This document shows positions 9,844-20,151 of a stretch of 64,000 nucleotides of DNA, piece by piece (within the stretch, counting starts at the first letter, position 1; each line of letters begins with the position of its first letter). Source of the DNA: Martensiomyces pterosporus (Eukaryota; Kickxellomycota; Kickxellomycetes; Kickxellales; Kickxellaceae). Location: positions 159,673-223,672 of the forward strand of contig MU603945.1 in the NCBI GenBank assembly GCA_025201845.1. Reading direction: 5' to 3'. Position numbers and translations under genes: made by a program. The notes under the pieces are model-generated. The model had not been told where the DNA came from. It searched no databases and saw only the letters and a list, made by a program, of their open reading frames with translations.

Positions 9844-12800
9844 ATGGATAAGCACATGTCGTACCTGCAAAAGCACCGGGATGTCACAAAGTCCCGCATT
9901 GGCAACTTTGTTGCTGACAATCAGTGGAAGGACGTCAATCTCCAGGCGTCCCTGTACGAGTCCCGCATTGGTGGCGAGCCTCATGTTCAGCTTGAGGTCT
10001 GGTCGGCGCCTGGCCAGGAGCGCCCTACATTCGCTCACGCTGTTCAGCAGGAGTTCAAGCCAGCAAAGGTCGGCGAGTCTTTTGGGCCTTCGTGGGTAAG
10101 TGCTTTCCCTTGTTTCTGCATTCTCAGCTGCCCCCTCTCGTTTCGGGCCTCCGCCTGAAACGGTGGAAACGAGTGAAACTAGACAAGCGAGGTGGGCAAG
10201 CAGGCGCAGTAGACAAGCGCTGTATAGACGCATGGCACATCTCCGCATTTGAAAAGCGCACTTGTCTAATATCAGCCAGCCTCGCCCATTTCCCACGTTT
10301 CCTCGCATTCGCAATGCATAGTCCACGCACTGGTTCCGCGCCACGCTCCAGATTCCAAAGGAGCTGGAGGGCAAGCAGGTCAGGCTTCTCTTTGACTCGA
10401 GCAGCGAGGCGATGGTGTGGTCGGCCGATGGGCAGCCTCTCCAGGGCCTCACTGGAGGTGGCGGAGGCACTCGGCATGTCGACTTTATTCTCACGAACAA
10501 AGCCAAGAGCTCAGAGCCCCAGCGCGTGGTGTACCTCGAGATTGCTTGCAACGGCCTGTTTGGAAATGGGGACTACACGATCGGCCCACCGCACGAGAAC
10601 AGGCAGTTCAGGCTGTCGACTGCGGACCTTGTGGTTCTGAATGCCGAGGCCTGGGGTTTGTTCCATGACATTCACGTCATCAAGGACATGGCCGGCAAGC
10701 TCCCTCAGGACTCTCCCAGAGCATGGCAGGCGCTCGCCGCGGCAAACTCGATCGTCAATGCCTTTGATGCAGGGGACGCATCGACCATTGCGCCTGCGCG
10801 CGAGATTGCGCACAGGTTCCTTGCAGCCAAGGGAGGCGAGGCGAACCACCAGGTGTATGCGATTGGCAACTGCCACATCGACACTGCCTGGCTGTGGCCC
10901 TACGACGAGACCAAGCGCAAAATTGCACGTAGCTGGGCCACGCAGCTCGACTACATGGACCGCTACCCAGAGTACCGCTTTGCTGCATCACAGGCGCAGC
11001 AGTTTGAGTGGCTCAAGCAGCTGTACCCGGATCTGTTCAAACGCGTTCAGGAAAAGGCCAAAACCGGGCAGTTCATCCCCATCGGTGCCACCTGGGTCGA
11101 GATGGACTGCAACATGCCCAGCGGCGAGTCGCTGACCCGCCAGTTCCTTCTGGGCCAGCGCTTCTACGAGGAGAACTTTGGCGAGCGGTGCAAGGTGTTT
11201 TGGCTTCCGGACACCTTTGGCTACTCGTCGCAGCTGCCGCAGATTGTCAGGCAGTCTGGCGCCAAGTACTTTTTCACACAGAAGCTGTCGTGGAACAACA
11301 TCAACAAGTTCCCCCACACGACGTTCCGCTGGATCGGCCTTGACGGCAGCCACGTTCTAACGCACATGGCGCCTGCTGAGACCTACACCGCTCAAGCGAC
11401 TGCTGGGGAGCTGATCGACAGCGTGAAGAAGCACCGCGACACTGCCTACTCCAACGAGAGCCTCTACCTCTACGGCAATGGCGATGGTGGAGGTGGCCCG
11501 CTGGAGGGCATGCTGGAGCGCCTGCGCCGGATGGAGAACGTCGATGGGCTGCCCAGAGTCAAGCATGCCCACCCGAACGAGTTTTACGAGCATGTCGAAA
11601 AGAACGCCAAGGAACTCGTCTCGTGGAAGGGGGAGCTGTACTTTGAGCTGCATCGCGGCACGTACACGTCGCAGTCTAACACAAAGAAACTCAACCGCCA
11701 GTCCGAGTTTCTCCTGCGCGATGTTGAGATGCTCAGCGCCATTGCCACAAGCAGTGCGCATGGGTTCAAGTACCCCAGCGAGGAGATCACGCGCCTGTGG
11801 AAGCTTGTATGCCTGAACCAGTTCCATGACGTCATCCCAGGCTCGAGCATCGAGATGGTGTACAAGGACAGCGATGCAATTTACAGCGACGTCATCCAGT
11901 CGGCCAAGGCCATGAAGGAGGATGCGCTCAAGGCACTGTTCTACAACGTGGCTCCGGCCAGCGTCGGCGATGCAACGGGTGTCTTGTTCATCAACACCAC
12001 AGGGTGGCCACGCACAGATGTCGTCGCTGTGCCGGGGCTTGCTGGCAGCCAGCTGGCCGGCTTGCAACAGGTGCGCAAGCAGGACAATGCAGCGCTCGTT
12101 GTTGCGGCCGCTGTAACTGGCGGTGGATACCAGGCTGTCGATCTGCAGAGCGACCCAGAAATCGTGCCTGTAAGCGTGTTCAGGGACAAGAGCGGCAGCG
12201 TTATCCTCGAGAATCTGTATGTCAGGGCCAAGGTTGGACCCGACGGGCAGCTTGTGAGCCTCAAGGACAGGCGCACTGAGCGCGAGCTGGTCCCCGAAGG
12301 CTCACGTAGCAACGTGTTCAAGCTGCACGATGACGTGCCGCTCTTCTGGGATGCGTGGGATATCGAGATTTACAACCAGGAGAAGTTCAGGGAGCTCCCT
12401 GGCGTCAAGCTTGACATTGTCGACGAGGGCCCACTCCTGGGCTCCGTGTCTGTTGAGATTCCTATTAGCGAGAGCAGCACGCTGAAGCAGTGGATCTCGC
12501 TCAGTGCGACATCGCCCCGCCTGGACTTTGACTGCGATGTCGAATGGCACGAGAACCGCAAGTGCCTCAAGGTGTCGTTCACCTGGGACATTCATAGCGA
12601 CTTGGCCACGTATGAGACGCAGTATGGTGTGGTGCAGAGGCCCACGCATCGCAACACCAGCTGGGACTTGGCCAAGTTCGAGGTGTGCGCACACAAATTC
12701 GCGGACCTGTCCGAGTACGGGTACGGGGTGGCGCTGCTGAACGACTGCAAGTACGGGCACTCGACGCTTGAGAACACCATGTCCCTTACACTGCTGCGTG

Positions 12801-13285
12801 CACCCAAGGCGCCTGACGCACACTGCGACATGGGGCACCACACGTTCCGCTACGCCATCTACCCACACGCGGGGTCGTTCAATGAATCCGCGGTGGTGCA
12901 GGAGGCCTACCAGTTCAATGTGCCGCTTGTCCAGCTGCCTGTTGACTTCAAGGCTGCTGCTGCTAGCGCAGATGCGGTTAGCGGCGCCGTGGCTCCTTAC
13001 TTCTCGGTCTCGGGTGCTCCCAACGTGGTTCTGGACACGGTCAAGCGCGCTGAGGGTGATGCTGGCAGCATCATCGTGCGTCTCTATGAAGCATACGGCG
13101 GTCATGCTAAGGCGCTGCTGTCCACTACACTCAAGGTCGGCAAGGCGCAGCTGACGAATATCCTCGAGGAGAAGACGGGCAACCTGGTGGTTGGTGCGTC
13201 GTCGGCTGGTAGCGGCGGTAGGGCAGTCGAGATCGCGTTCAAGCCATTTGAGATTGTGACGGTCAAGTTCTCACTAAGGGCCTGA
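9844..13285 (+). CDS. AMS1: Class II alpha-mannosidase, Ams1-like (GH38), two exons, 1,071 aa
   Basis: Exons 9844-10095 and 10322-13285; the intron of 226 nt starts GTAAGT, ends GCATAG and is phase 0. The splice joins ...GESFGPSW to STHWFRATLQIPKEL, which restores the usual Ams1 N-terminus. The enzyme trims alpha-mannose from free oligosaccharides in the vacuole/cytosol. There is no signal peptide, consistent with Ams1 reaching the vacuole by the Cvt/autophagy route. GH38 hallmarks: zinc-binding GNCHIDTAWLWPYDETKRK near aa 262, the nucleophile Asp in FWLPDTFGYSSQLPQI near aa 380, and a later zinc-site segment NQFHDVIPGSSIEMVY near aa 582, followed by the beta-rich C-terminal domains. Length fits the family (about 1,000-1,100 aa). 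The gene converges on seipin with 183 bp between the stops. Confidence 0.95.
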
Positions 13286-13468
13286 ATCACAACTCCCTTT
13301 TTTTTTATCTGCCCGCAAGGGGCTTTTCTTTTTCAGTGGCTGGCCTTGTTTCGCTTTCCACTTATTAGCTGCAAATCGCAATTTCTCATGTTTCATTTTA
13401 ATATATAACAAAGGGAGACTAGAAGACGAATGCTGCCATTGTTCGCAACAGCGGTGCTGCTGCTATCG

Positions 13469-14569
13469 CTATTGCCGAGACGGGCGAGCTGGCTGGCGAT
13501 GCCTGAGCGATCCGAAGGGGGGCTTGTCTGCGTCAGGAGTGCTGATGTCGGCCTCGCTGGGCACCTCCTGTTCCGGAGGCGGTGGATCGTGTGTGCTGGT
13601 AGGGATGTTCTGGATAGTGGCCGAAGGCGAAGGAGTAAGCGACCTGGTGTGACCATGGGCGGCTGTGTGTTTCTCGCTCGCTGCCCCTGCATAGCTACCA
13701 TCTCCCGGCACGCCCAGCAGAATCTGCTGCTGGCGGTGCTCACCATACCCCGGTGCTGAGTTGTCTGTGCCGCTGCCGGCATTGCCAGGTTGCATGGCGT
13801 TTGTTACTGCTGACACCAGGCGGGATCTAGTGTATGTCTCAAGCACGGACCAAGAAACGACTGCGAATGCAAGCTGCCACATAACCGCAATACTCACAAA
13901 CACAGTAGCGGTGGGTACGCGCCAGTAGTACATCCAGTAGCGAAGACCCGTGAACTCGGCAATGAACACAACACGGGCCGCATATACCTGCAGCGGCTTG
14001 CTAAGGAAGATGCGGGCATTTGTGATGGGCGAGTAGTGCTTGTCGTACAACCCACTCACGAGCTCAATGTCCAGCGTTGTCTCCTCCCTAGAAATCCCCA
14101 GTGCCAGTGGCACGGCTTTCACCAACGTGTGCATCAGCTTAACGAGGCCCGACCGATACGGGGCAATAGATGGCCGTGAGGATTTGTGAACGGGCTTGCC
14201 GCTGCGGTCACACAACTCGAGCGAGACCATGAAATTGCCCAGCATCTGGTTTGTCTCGGACGTGGGCACATCAAGAACCAGCGAGACCGAGTACGCCTGC
14301 GATGCCGATAGGAACTTGTAGTTTGACTGGGGCACAAGGCTGACGCTGGCCGACACGTTTGTGGGTGAGCTGTATTGCAGATAGACGGGCGCATCGTGGA
14401 CTAGCTTGGGCACGTAGAGGCGGTAGAATATGCTGTACAGAGTTATTGACGAGAAGAGGATGGCCGACAGGGCGCCGATGGCCAGACTGGTCTTCACCAG
14501 TAGCGAGAGGCCGCTGCGTGCGGATACCCATTCGGGCAGCGGTCGTCCGAAAAACACAAGCTGCGTCAT
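13469..14569 (-). CDS. SEI1: Seipin (lipid-droplet assembly protein), 366 aa
   Basis: Minus-strand single-exon ORF. Seipin forms ring oligomers at ER-lipid droplet contacts and controls droplet size and number. The layout fits: short cytosolic N-terminus (MTQLVFFGRPLPEW), TM1 at about aa 24-48 (LLVKTSLAIGALSAILFSS then YSIFYRLYVP), a lumenal beta-sandwich domain containing QAYSVSLVLDVPTSETNQML, NFMVSLELCD and ARVVFIAEFTGLRYWMYY, TM2 at about aa 220-245, and a low-complexity C-terminal tail rich in Ser/Thr/Pro/His. The tail is longer than in yeast and resembles filamentous/early-diverging versions. The ATG used is the first in frame. Confidence 0.9.
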   Translation of the reverse strand: MTQLVFFGRPLPEWVSARSGLSLLVKTSLAIGALSAILFSSITLYSIFYRLYVPKLVHDAPVYLQYSSPTNVSASVSLVPQSNYKFLSASQAYSVSLVLDVPTSETNQMLGNFMVSLELCDRSGKPVHKSSRPSIAPYRSGLVKLMHTLVKAVPLALGISREETTLDIELVSGLYDKHYSPITNARIFLSKPLQVYAARVVFIAEFTGLRYWMYYWRVPTATVFVSIAVMWQLAFAVVSWSVLETYTRSRLVSAVTNAMQPGNAGSGTDNSAPGYGEHRQQQILLGVPGDGSYAGAASEKHTAAHGHTRSLTPSPSATIQNIPTSTHDPPPPEQEVPSEADISTPDADKPPFGSLRHRQPARPSRQ

Positions 14570-15081
14570 TCAGGAATTGGCTTCTGTCCCCGCGTGCAAT
14601 GGACGAGAGAGAGGGCGGGATGGCTGCGTTTAAGGTGCTGAATTCGAGGAGGAAACGAGGCTGGGCTGGCTAATTGGAGGGGGCCTGTGTATTTATCTGG
14701 AAAGCAGAAGCGCAAGGGCAGGAGCGAAAGCGAGCTGCTGCTTTCATGAGCAGCGCTGGAGGTTTCACGCGCCAAAGGCGGAGAGCATGCGCCATGGCGT
14801 CCCCCGCTCCGAGAAGTGCTGCGAGCGCGCGTCTCCATCCCAGGCAAAGCGTGGTTGGCATCGAGATGGGCAAAATTTTACATTTAAATCACAGCACAAT
14901 AGAGAAAAGGAATAGAAAGATGTGGGTCGAGGGATGCGAGGCAGAAAAGAAGCGCAGAGCAGAAGGGAGGCCCTGGAAAAGCCCAGCCGTAGCAGAAAGC
15001 GGCACGGAGGGGGCGCGTTTTGGTGCCGGTCCTGGGTCTCGCAGAGACCGCAAACTTCCGCGTGTACAAGGGCGGGGGAAT
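14570..15081. other. Intergenic region between seipin and NHP6 (both minus strand)
   Basis: About 510 bp containing the seipin promoter/leader and the NHP6 3' UTR. No further coding frame is supportable. Confidence 0.5.
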
Positions 15082-15417
15082 TTACTCGCTCTCCGAGTCG
15101 CCGTTGGCGTAGGCAGCCTTCTCCTCCTCGTACCTCTTCTTGTCGGCCTCGGCCTTCTTAAGGTAGGGGGCCTTATCGCTGTCGCTCAGGACCTTCCACT
15201 CGCCACCGAGGATCTTTCCGATCTGACCAAAGCTGACATCGGGGTTCTCTGTCTTGACGCGCTCGCGGTTGGCCTGCGAGAAGAACATGTATGCGGAGAG
15301 CGCGCGCTTGGGGGCGTTGGCGTCCTTCTTGCGGCGGGTGCGGCGGGCCTTGGTGTCCTCAACAGGCTTGCTCCGGCGGGAGGGCTTGGACTCTGCGTTC
15401 TTGGCGACACGAGGCAT
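15082..15417 (-). CDS. NHP6: NHP6-like HMG-box chromatin protein, 111 aa
   Basis: Minus-strand ORF from ATG 15417. A basic N-terminal arm ([17 protein letters not shown], then [15 protein letters not shown]) precedes one HMG box at about aa 33-100 with the family landmarks [34 protein letters not shown] and [16 protein letters not shown]. Nhp6/HMGB proteins bend DNA without sequence specificity and assist FACT, nucleosome remodelling and Pol II/Pol III transcription. Length is close to yeast Nhp6A/B (93-99 aa). The acidic C-terminal extension is very short (NGDSESE), as in fungi rather than vertebrate HMGB1. The leader seems to be interrupted by an intron (see 15433-15672). Confidence 0.95.
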   Translation of the reverse strand: MPRVAKNAESKPSRRSKPVEDTKARRTRRKKDANAPKRALSAYMFFSQANRERVKTENPDVSFGQIGKILGGEWKVLSDSDKAPYLKKAEADKKRYEEEKAAYANGDSESE

Positions 15418-15432
15418 TGTTCGCTATGAAAT

Positions 15433-15672
15433 CTAGACACAGAAAGAGGGGTGCAGAGGCATAGTCAGCATCAGTGTGGCGAGTGGTTTGCACAGGGCGG
15501 GCTGGCTGGGCGCATGCAAAGGACCACAGCGGTCTCCGCAGGCAAGGGGACGCCAGGGGACGCCAGCCAGGCGACAAGTGGAGAGGGCAGGCGAGACAGC
15601 ATGGGCACGAGACGCGTGTGTCCGCAAGAGGGCGGGATCGCACAGCACCAGACAGGAGGACGGGACACTTAC
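15433..15672 (-). other. Probable 5'-UTR intron of NHP6 (240 nt)
   Basis: On the minus strand a consensus donor GTAAGT begins at 15672. A branch-like GCTGACT lies about 30 nt upstream of a pyrimidine-rich acceptor CCTCTTTCTGTGTCTAG ending at 15433. Only 15 nt separate the acceptor from the NHP6 ATG. The segment has no coding potential that would extend NHP6, so a leader intron is the simplest reading. Confidence 0.6.
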
Positions 15673-16615
15673 AACTTGGCAGTGTAGGCTGGGAGAGAAA
15701 ACGTGGAACGGGCTTAAGCAGCAGCTAATAGTGCTGAAAAATGCGGCGGTGAGTAAGGAGGAATTTTGGCAGGGCAAAGGAAAACTGTGAGGAGCGGAGA
15801 GGGCGAGGGGGCGGGCGGGCAGACAGGCGCGGCTTTAAAGCCCTTGGCTGCGATGGGAGGCACGCTGGGAGGCACGCAGCGAGAGCAGCTGCCGCCAGAA
15901 AGAGCGCCTGAGTGGATGGCAGAAAAATTTTGGCTGGGCGAGGGCGCGTGTGCGCGATGCGCTCGAATCTGGCTGGCTGGGCTGACAAAAGGCTTGACAC
16001 GCACAGCAAAAAGCACAGCAGGCAGAATTTTTGGCTCAGCGAAGCCGACATAAAAATCGAAACGAGTGCAGGCAGGCGGGCAAGCAGCCTGGCACAGCCA
16101 ATGAGCAGCGTGGGGGGGCGACGAGGGAGGCACATTGAATTTGCGAAATAAAGGCTGCCCCCGAAACGCAGGCTAAAATCCGTTTGACGCGCGCAACTGC
16201 CTCAGCTGCACCCCCTGCTTTATTTTGCGGGCCAAGCAAATGGCAGCAGCAGCCTGCGCACCGTGTGCCGGCCTGTGTGTGTGTTTGCTGGAGGGGGGCT
16301 GCCACCGCAGTGCGCTGCTTTCATTGTGCGCCTTTTGCCTCTCCTCGCCTTGAGCCGCTATGCCTGCCTGTGCTCTCTCGCGAGGGCCAGGCGTGTACGG
16401 GCCAGCACGCCCGCCTGGCTGCGTGCCGTGAGCGCGGGCCATTATTGCGCGGCGCTCTGCTTGTGCGGTGTGCGTAGGCTCAGGCAGTCTCGGCCCAGCC
16501 ATTGAACCCATATCACGCCTGGTGGGTGTCTGTATAAGACAGGCCGCCACAGGAGCCGCAACGCAGGCCCTTCATCTGGCCACCGTGTGCATCTCCCTTT
16601 CTTTCTCGCTGTGTA
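15673..16615. other. Gene-free divergent spacer with GGCT/GGCA low complexity
   Basis: Between the NHP6 leader (minus) and the lipoate ligase start (plus) lies nearly 1 kb of G-rich then C-rich sequence built from GGCA, GGCT and GGGC words (for example 16055-16100). No ORF with family resemblance was seen; it is probably a shared divergent promoter. Confidence 0.5.
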
Positions 16616-18931
16616 ATGCTGTCTCTGCATCGCTCGCCACTGCTCCGCCGCGTCCCGCACAGGCACGCTGCTGCTGGATTCCACTCTGCGCAAGCAGCCG
16701 ATTCAGCGTCGGCCGCCAACAAGGTATGCCAGCTTCTTTTTGGGCAGCAGCGCTTCCTGCCGCCGCTGCTTGGCTGCCTGCGCGCCCCCATGTGCAGATG
16801 CAATTGTCAGCCTACTGCTCTTTTTCCTGGTAGCTGCTGGCTGGCTGCCTTGGTGCCTTGTTCGCACTTCGCTGATAATACATATCCCCAAATGGCACCC
16901 ACTGCAACCGCCCAGTGGCTGCCTGCTTTGCTGCTTCAGGCGTGCCAATTCGCTGCATGGGCGACGGCCAGCGCTCGCAGGCACACGCGCATTTTCTGGC
17001 ATGCGCGGGTGGAGGAGGAAAGAGACAGGGGGTGCTGCCTGCGCGGTAATCCCCATGCTTGCCCGCCTGCTTGCTTGCTGCCTGGCTGATGCAGCGCGAT
17101 TCCTTTATGACGGCCAAGCCAAAACCGGTCGCCACTCCGCGCAGGCGTGATGGATCTGCTGTTTTTGCGCTGCAAATGGCCCGCTTTGTTGTTGCTGGCC
17201 GTGCAGGAGTGCCTGCCAGCTGCTTCTCTCCAAAAGCGTGAATATGAGGGAGCCCGCACACCCTTTTCGCGCCCCTCGGCTCCCCTGCTTACTGCAAACT
17301 GCCTGGCATCCTTTGTCTCAGCATGCACTTGCGACTTCAGCTGCAGACAAGGCCACTTATTGTCTGGGACCGCCATCAGCAACCCTGCCCGGATAATCCT
17401 TGCTTTTCTCATTCGGGCCGTGGCTCTCTCCCCTAGACCTCCCACTGCAAACTGCCTGGCATCCTTTGTCTCAGCATGCACTTGCGACTTCAGCTGCAGA
17501 CAAGGCCACTTATTGTCTGGGACCGCCATCAGCAACCCTGCCCGGATAATCCTTGCTTTTCTCATTCGGGCCGTGGCTCTCTCCCCTGGACCTCTGAAAC
17601 CGCCATGCAGCTGACCTCCTCTTCACCAGTTCTTTCTTTTTCCGCCGCGCACTAGGTCCACTGCTACATCTCCAGATGCACCGACCCCTACACCAACCTG
17701 GCGTTTGAGGACTGGTAAGCGCACGCATTCTATGTGTATTCGGCGACGCATATGCATATGCAATCGTCCACTGGCTGCGAGCATTGCGTATATGCGCTTT
17801 TGTGCTTGTAGGGTTCTTCGGCAAAGCGACCCGCAGTCGTATATCCTATATCTGTGGCGCAACCGACCGACCATTGTCATTGGCCGCAACCAGGTACGAG
17901 ATGCACTAATAGCCAGCACATGTGCTATCCATACATGGCGCGAGGGCCATATTTTTGGAGAGGAAGAAGATTCATCAGTCGCATTGTCTGTTCATCTCGA
18001 TGCATTAAACACATGGAGCACCCTTCTGACTAGTTCTGCTGAGCCTGCGTGCACTGCGTGTGTATAGAACCCGTGGAAGGAGTGCAACTTTGATATGATG
18101 GCGGAGCGTGACGTATGGCTGGCCAGACGCTCCAGTGGTGGCGGCACAGTCTACCACGACCTGGGAAATACAAACTACACAGTTGTTATGCCGCGCAGCG
18201 CCTTCACCCGTGACAGGTGCGCCGAGATGGTGGCCGGCGCATTGCAGCAAGAGGACATCCCAGCATACGTCAACGCCCGGCACGACGTTACAGTCGACGG
18301 TTTGAAAATATCAGGGTCTGCATTCAAACTCACGAGCAAGAAGGCGTTTCACCACGGCACCATGCTCATTGACGCTGATCTCTCCCGTCTGCGCGGGTGT
18401 CTGGATAGCAAATTCAAGCATATTGAGGCAAAAGGCGTTGACAGCGTGCGCAGCAAGGTCGCCAATCTCCGGGACTACTCGTGGTCCATCGACCACTCAA
18501 CCTTTTGCAGTGCAGTTATGAATGAGTTTGCCAAGACGTTTGGCCGCCTGGATGAAGGCAGCGTTACCGTGTGGGGCGAAGACGACGCGGATGTTGTCGC
18601 GCTTGTGGAAAAGGAGCGAACGAGGATACAGCAGTGGGAGTGGCTCTATGGACAGACCCCAGAATTTGTCCACCGGCTCTCCAATCAATTCGCTTGGGCT
18701 GCTGTAAATGGCGCCATTACTGCTCGCCACGGCATTATCACCTCAGCTGAGCTGTCCACTAGTGATGCCGCTCTACATCCGCCAGCTGGAATCCGGGAAT
18801 TACTATCAAGCGCCTGTCAGGTGCTTAGAGGTGCGCGATATGAGAAATCCGAGATTCAGCAGCGTCTGTCGCCGCTACTAGCTGATGCTCGAGCGCAGGA
18901 GCTAAGCGAATGGCTGGTCTGCCAGATATAA
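16616..18931 (+). CDS. AIM22: Mitochondrial lipoate-protein ligase A family (LIPT1/Aim22-like), four exons, 370 aa
   Basis: Proposed exons 16616-16723, 17656-17714, 17812-17893 and 18068-18931; all junctions are GT-AG and keep frame. Exon 1 encodes a basic 36-residue presequence (MLSLHRSPLLRRVPHRHAAA...) and ends phase 0. Exons 2-3 give the LplA start (VHCYISRCTDPYTNLAFEDW, then LYLWRNRPTIVIGRNQ). Exon 4 carries the ligase motifs ARRSSGGGTVYHDLGNTNY and LKISGSAFKLTSKKAFHHGT and the small C-terminal domain (YGQTPEFVHRLSNQF). Proteins of this family transfer or attach lipoyl groups to mitochondrial E2 and GcvH proteins. Exons 2-4 are certain by homology. Exon 1 is inferred from its presequence character, its good donor and the phase; the 932-nt intron it implies is long for a fungus. 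Confidence 0.85.
16724..17655 (+). other. Intron 1 (932 nt) of the lipoate ligase gene
   Basis: It runs from the donor GTATGC at 16724 to the acceptor CGCGCACTAG ending at 17655. It is CT/GC-rich, has no stable homologous coding sequence, and contains the 153-bp tandem duplication at 17291-17593. Its length rests on exon 1 being correctly placed. Confidence 0.55.
17291..17593 (+). repeat. Two-copy tandem duplication, period 153 bp
   Basis: Bases 17291-17434 are identical to 17444-17587 (144 bp without mismatch by direct reading). One difference (A at 17435, G at 17588) is followed by five more matching bases. The unit begins ACTGCAAACTGCCTGGCATC and ends with a CT-rich segment. In copy 1 the difference completes CTCTCCCCTAG, an acceptor-like AG; copy 2 reads CTCTCCCCTGG. 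The period is a multiple of three, so an incidental reading frame stays open across both copies. I know no element with this sequence. Confidence 0.95.
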
Positions 18932-20151
18932 TAGACGTATGTATAGACGTAGGGTGTATGTGATGCTCGCATGAGCTCATACGATCGATTGTACGCTGTT
19001 GCAAATCAAGCTGGCGCACTGAGTGCAAGCTCTGCTCCGCGTGTGTGCGCACCACATGTGAAAGCACCTATAACAACACTCTTTAGTCAATCTTCACGCA
19101 GCTGGGCTTTATCATTTGGGCTCCACGAAATTGCCTAGTCAGCGCCGTTGCCACTTTTCTGCTCTAAACAGCACACTTCCCCTTTTGTTTTTATGCACAA
19201 TCGATATGCCTGTGCTGTAGCCAGACTCCACATTATTTTCCTTTGTGTAGATGCAGAGCAATAGCAGCGAGGTGACAGACATCACCAATGCGTTTGTCCG
19301 GAAAGCACATCCCGCATCAGCATCCGGCCCATTCTCCACATGGACACAGCATACACAGAGCCAGTCCGCAGCACAGCGCTCAATCCGGTTTGAGCGAGTC
19401 ATCGATGTTTCGAAGGTCCATCCAGCCTCCATCGTCCCCATCGATCCTAACACACCTGGACCGCAACATCCGCAGCCAGCAAAGCTCCGAAAGAACCAGC
19501 CAAGGCTGTGATCCCAAGCAGCTGCCCTTGCACGTAAATAGCAACTTTGCATGCAAGTTCATACACACAGCCTCTTTCTTCGGCTGCAACATGCCATTCT
19601 GTGTCTTATAAGCAGTGTCAAGTGCTGCCATAGACGGCTGTGCACTCCATGGGCCTGTGCCCGTCTGCCAGCCCTGGACTGAAGTGAGGAGCGTGCTAGA
19701 GCTGGTGGCAGATGCCAATGATGGCGTCACAGAAAACGTTCAACAGACGACGTCATGCACAATTTATAGAGCAAATGACCTTGCGAGGTGTGCTGCTGTG
19801 CTTTGTGCCTATTGCAGCTTTTCTTGACAATACCAGCGAGAAATGATGCAAAAGAGCACCCTCCTCCCGCAGCACCCACGGGGTTCTTTTCCCTATTTAA
19901 GCCCCTTCTTCCGCCTCGCCTTTCTCCTCTCCAGTCGCCAACCTTAGCTTTGCTTTCTTTTGTTTCTTTCAAGCATTAAATAAACACCACATCCTGCTCT
20001 AGCTGTGGCTGCGAGCACCAACACACCATACAACTTCACAGTAGTCCGCCTATTTCGTCGGCTATCTTCAATATACACACGCCGGCCCTCTGTACTGCGC
20101 TTGCCACCTACCTCTTGCCATTTATTTTGTGCCTCTAGAACATCTATTGCT
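18932..20151. other. Intergenic region between lipoate ligase and the unrecognised gene at 20.2 kb
   Basis: About 1.2 kb. It contains an 86-codon ATG frame at 19251-19511 preceded by an acceptor-like TTTCCTTTGTGTAG, which I could not assign to a family (see findings). Further on, a TATTTAAG element (19893-19900) and a CT-rich tract (19900-19960) look like the promoter of the next gene. Confidence 0.5.
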
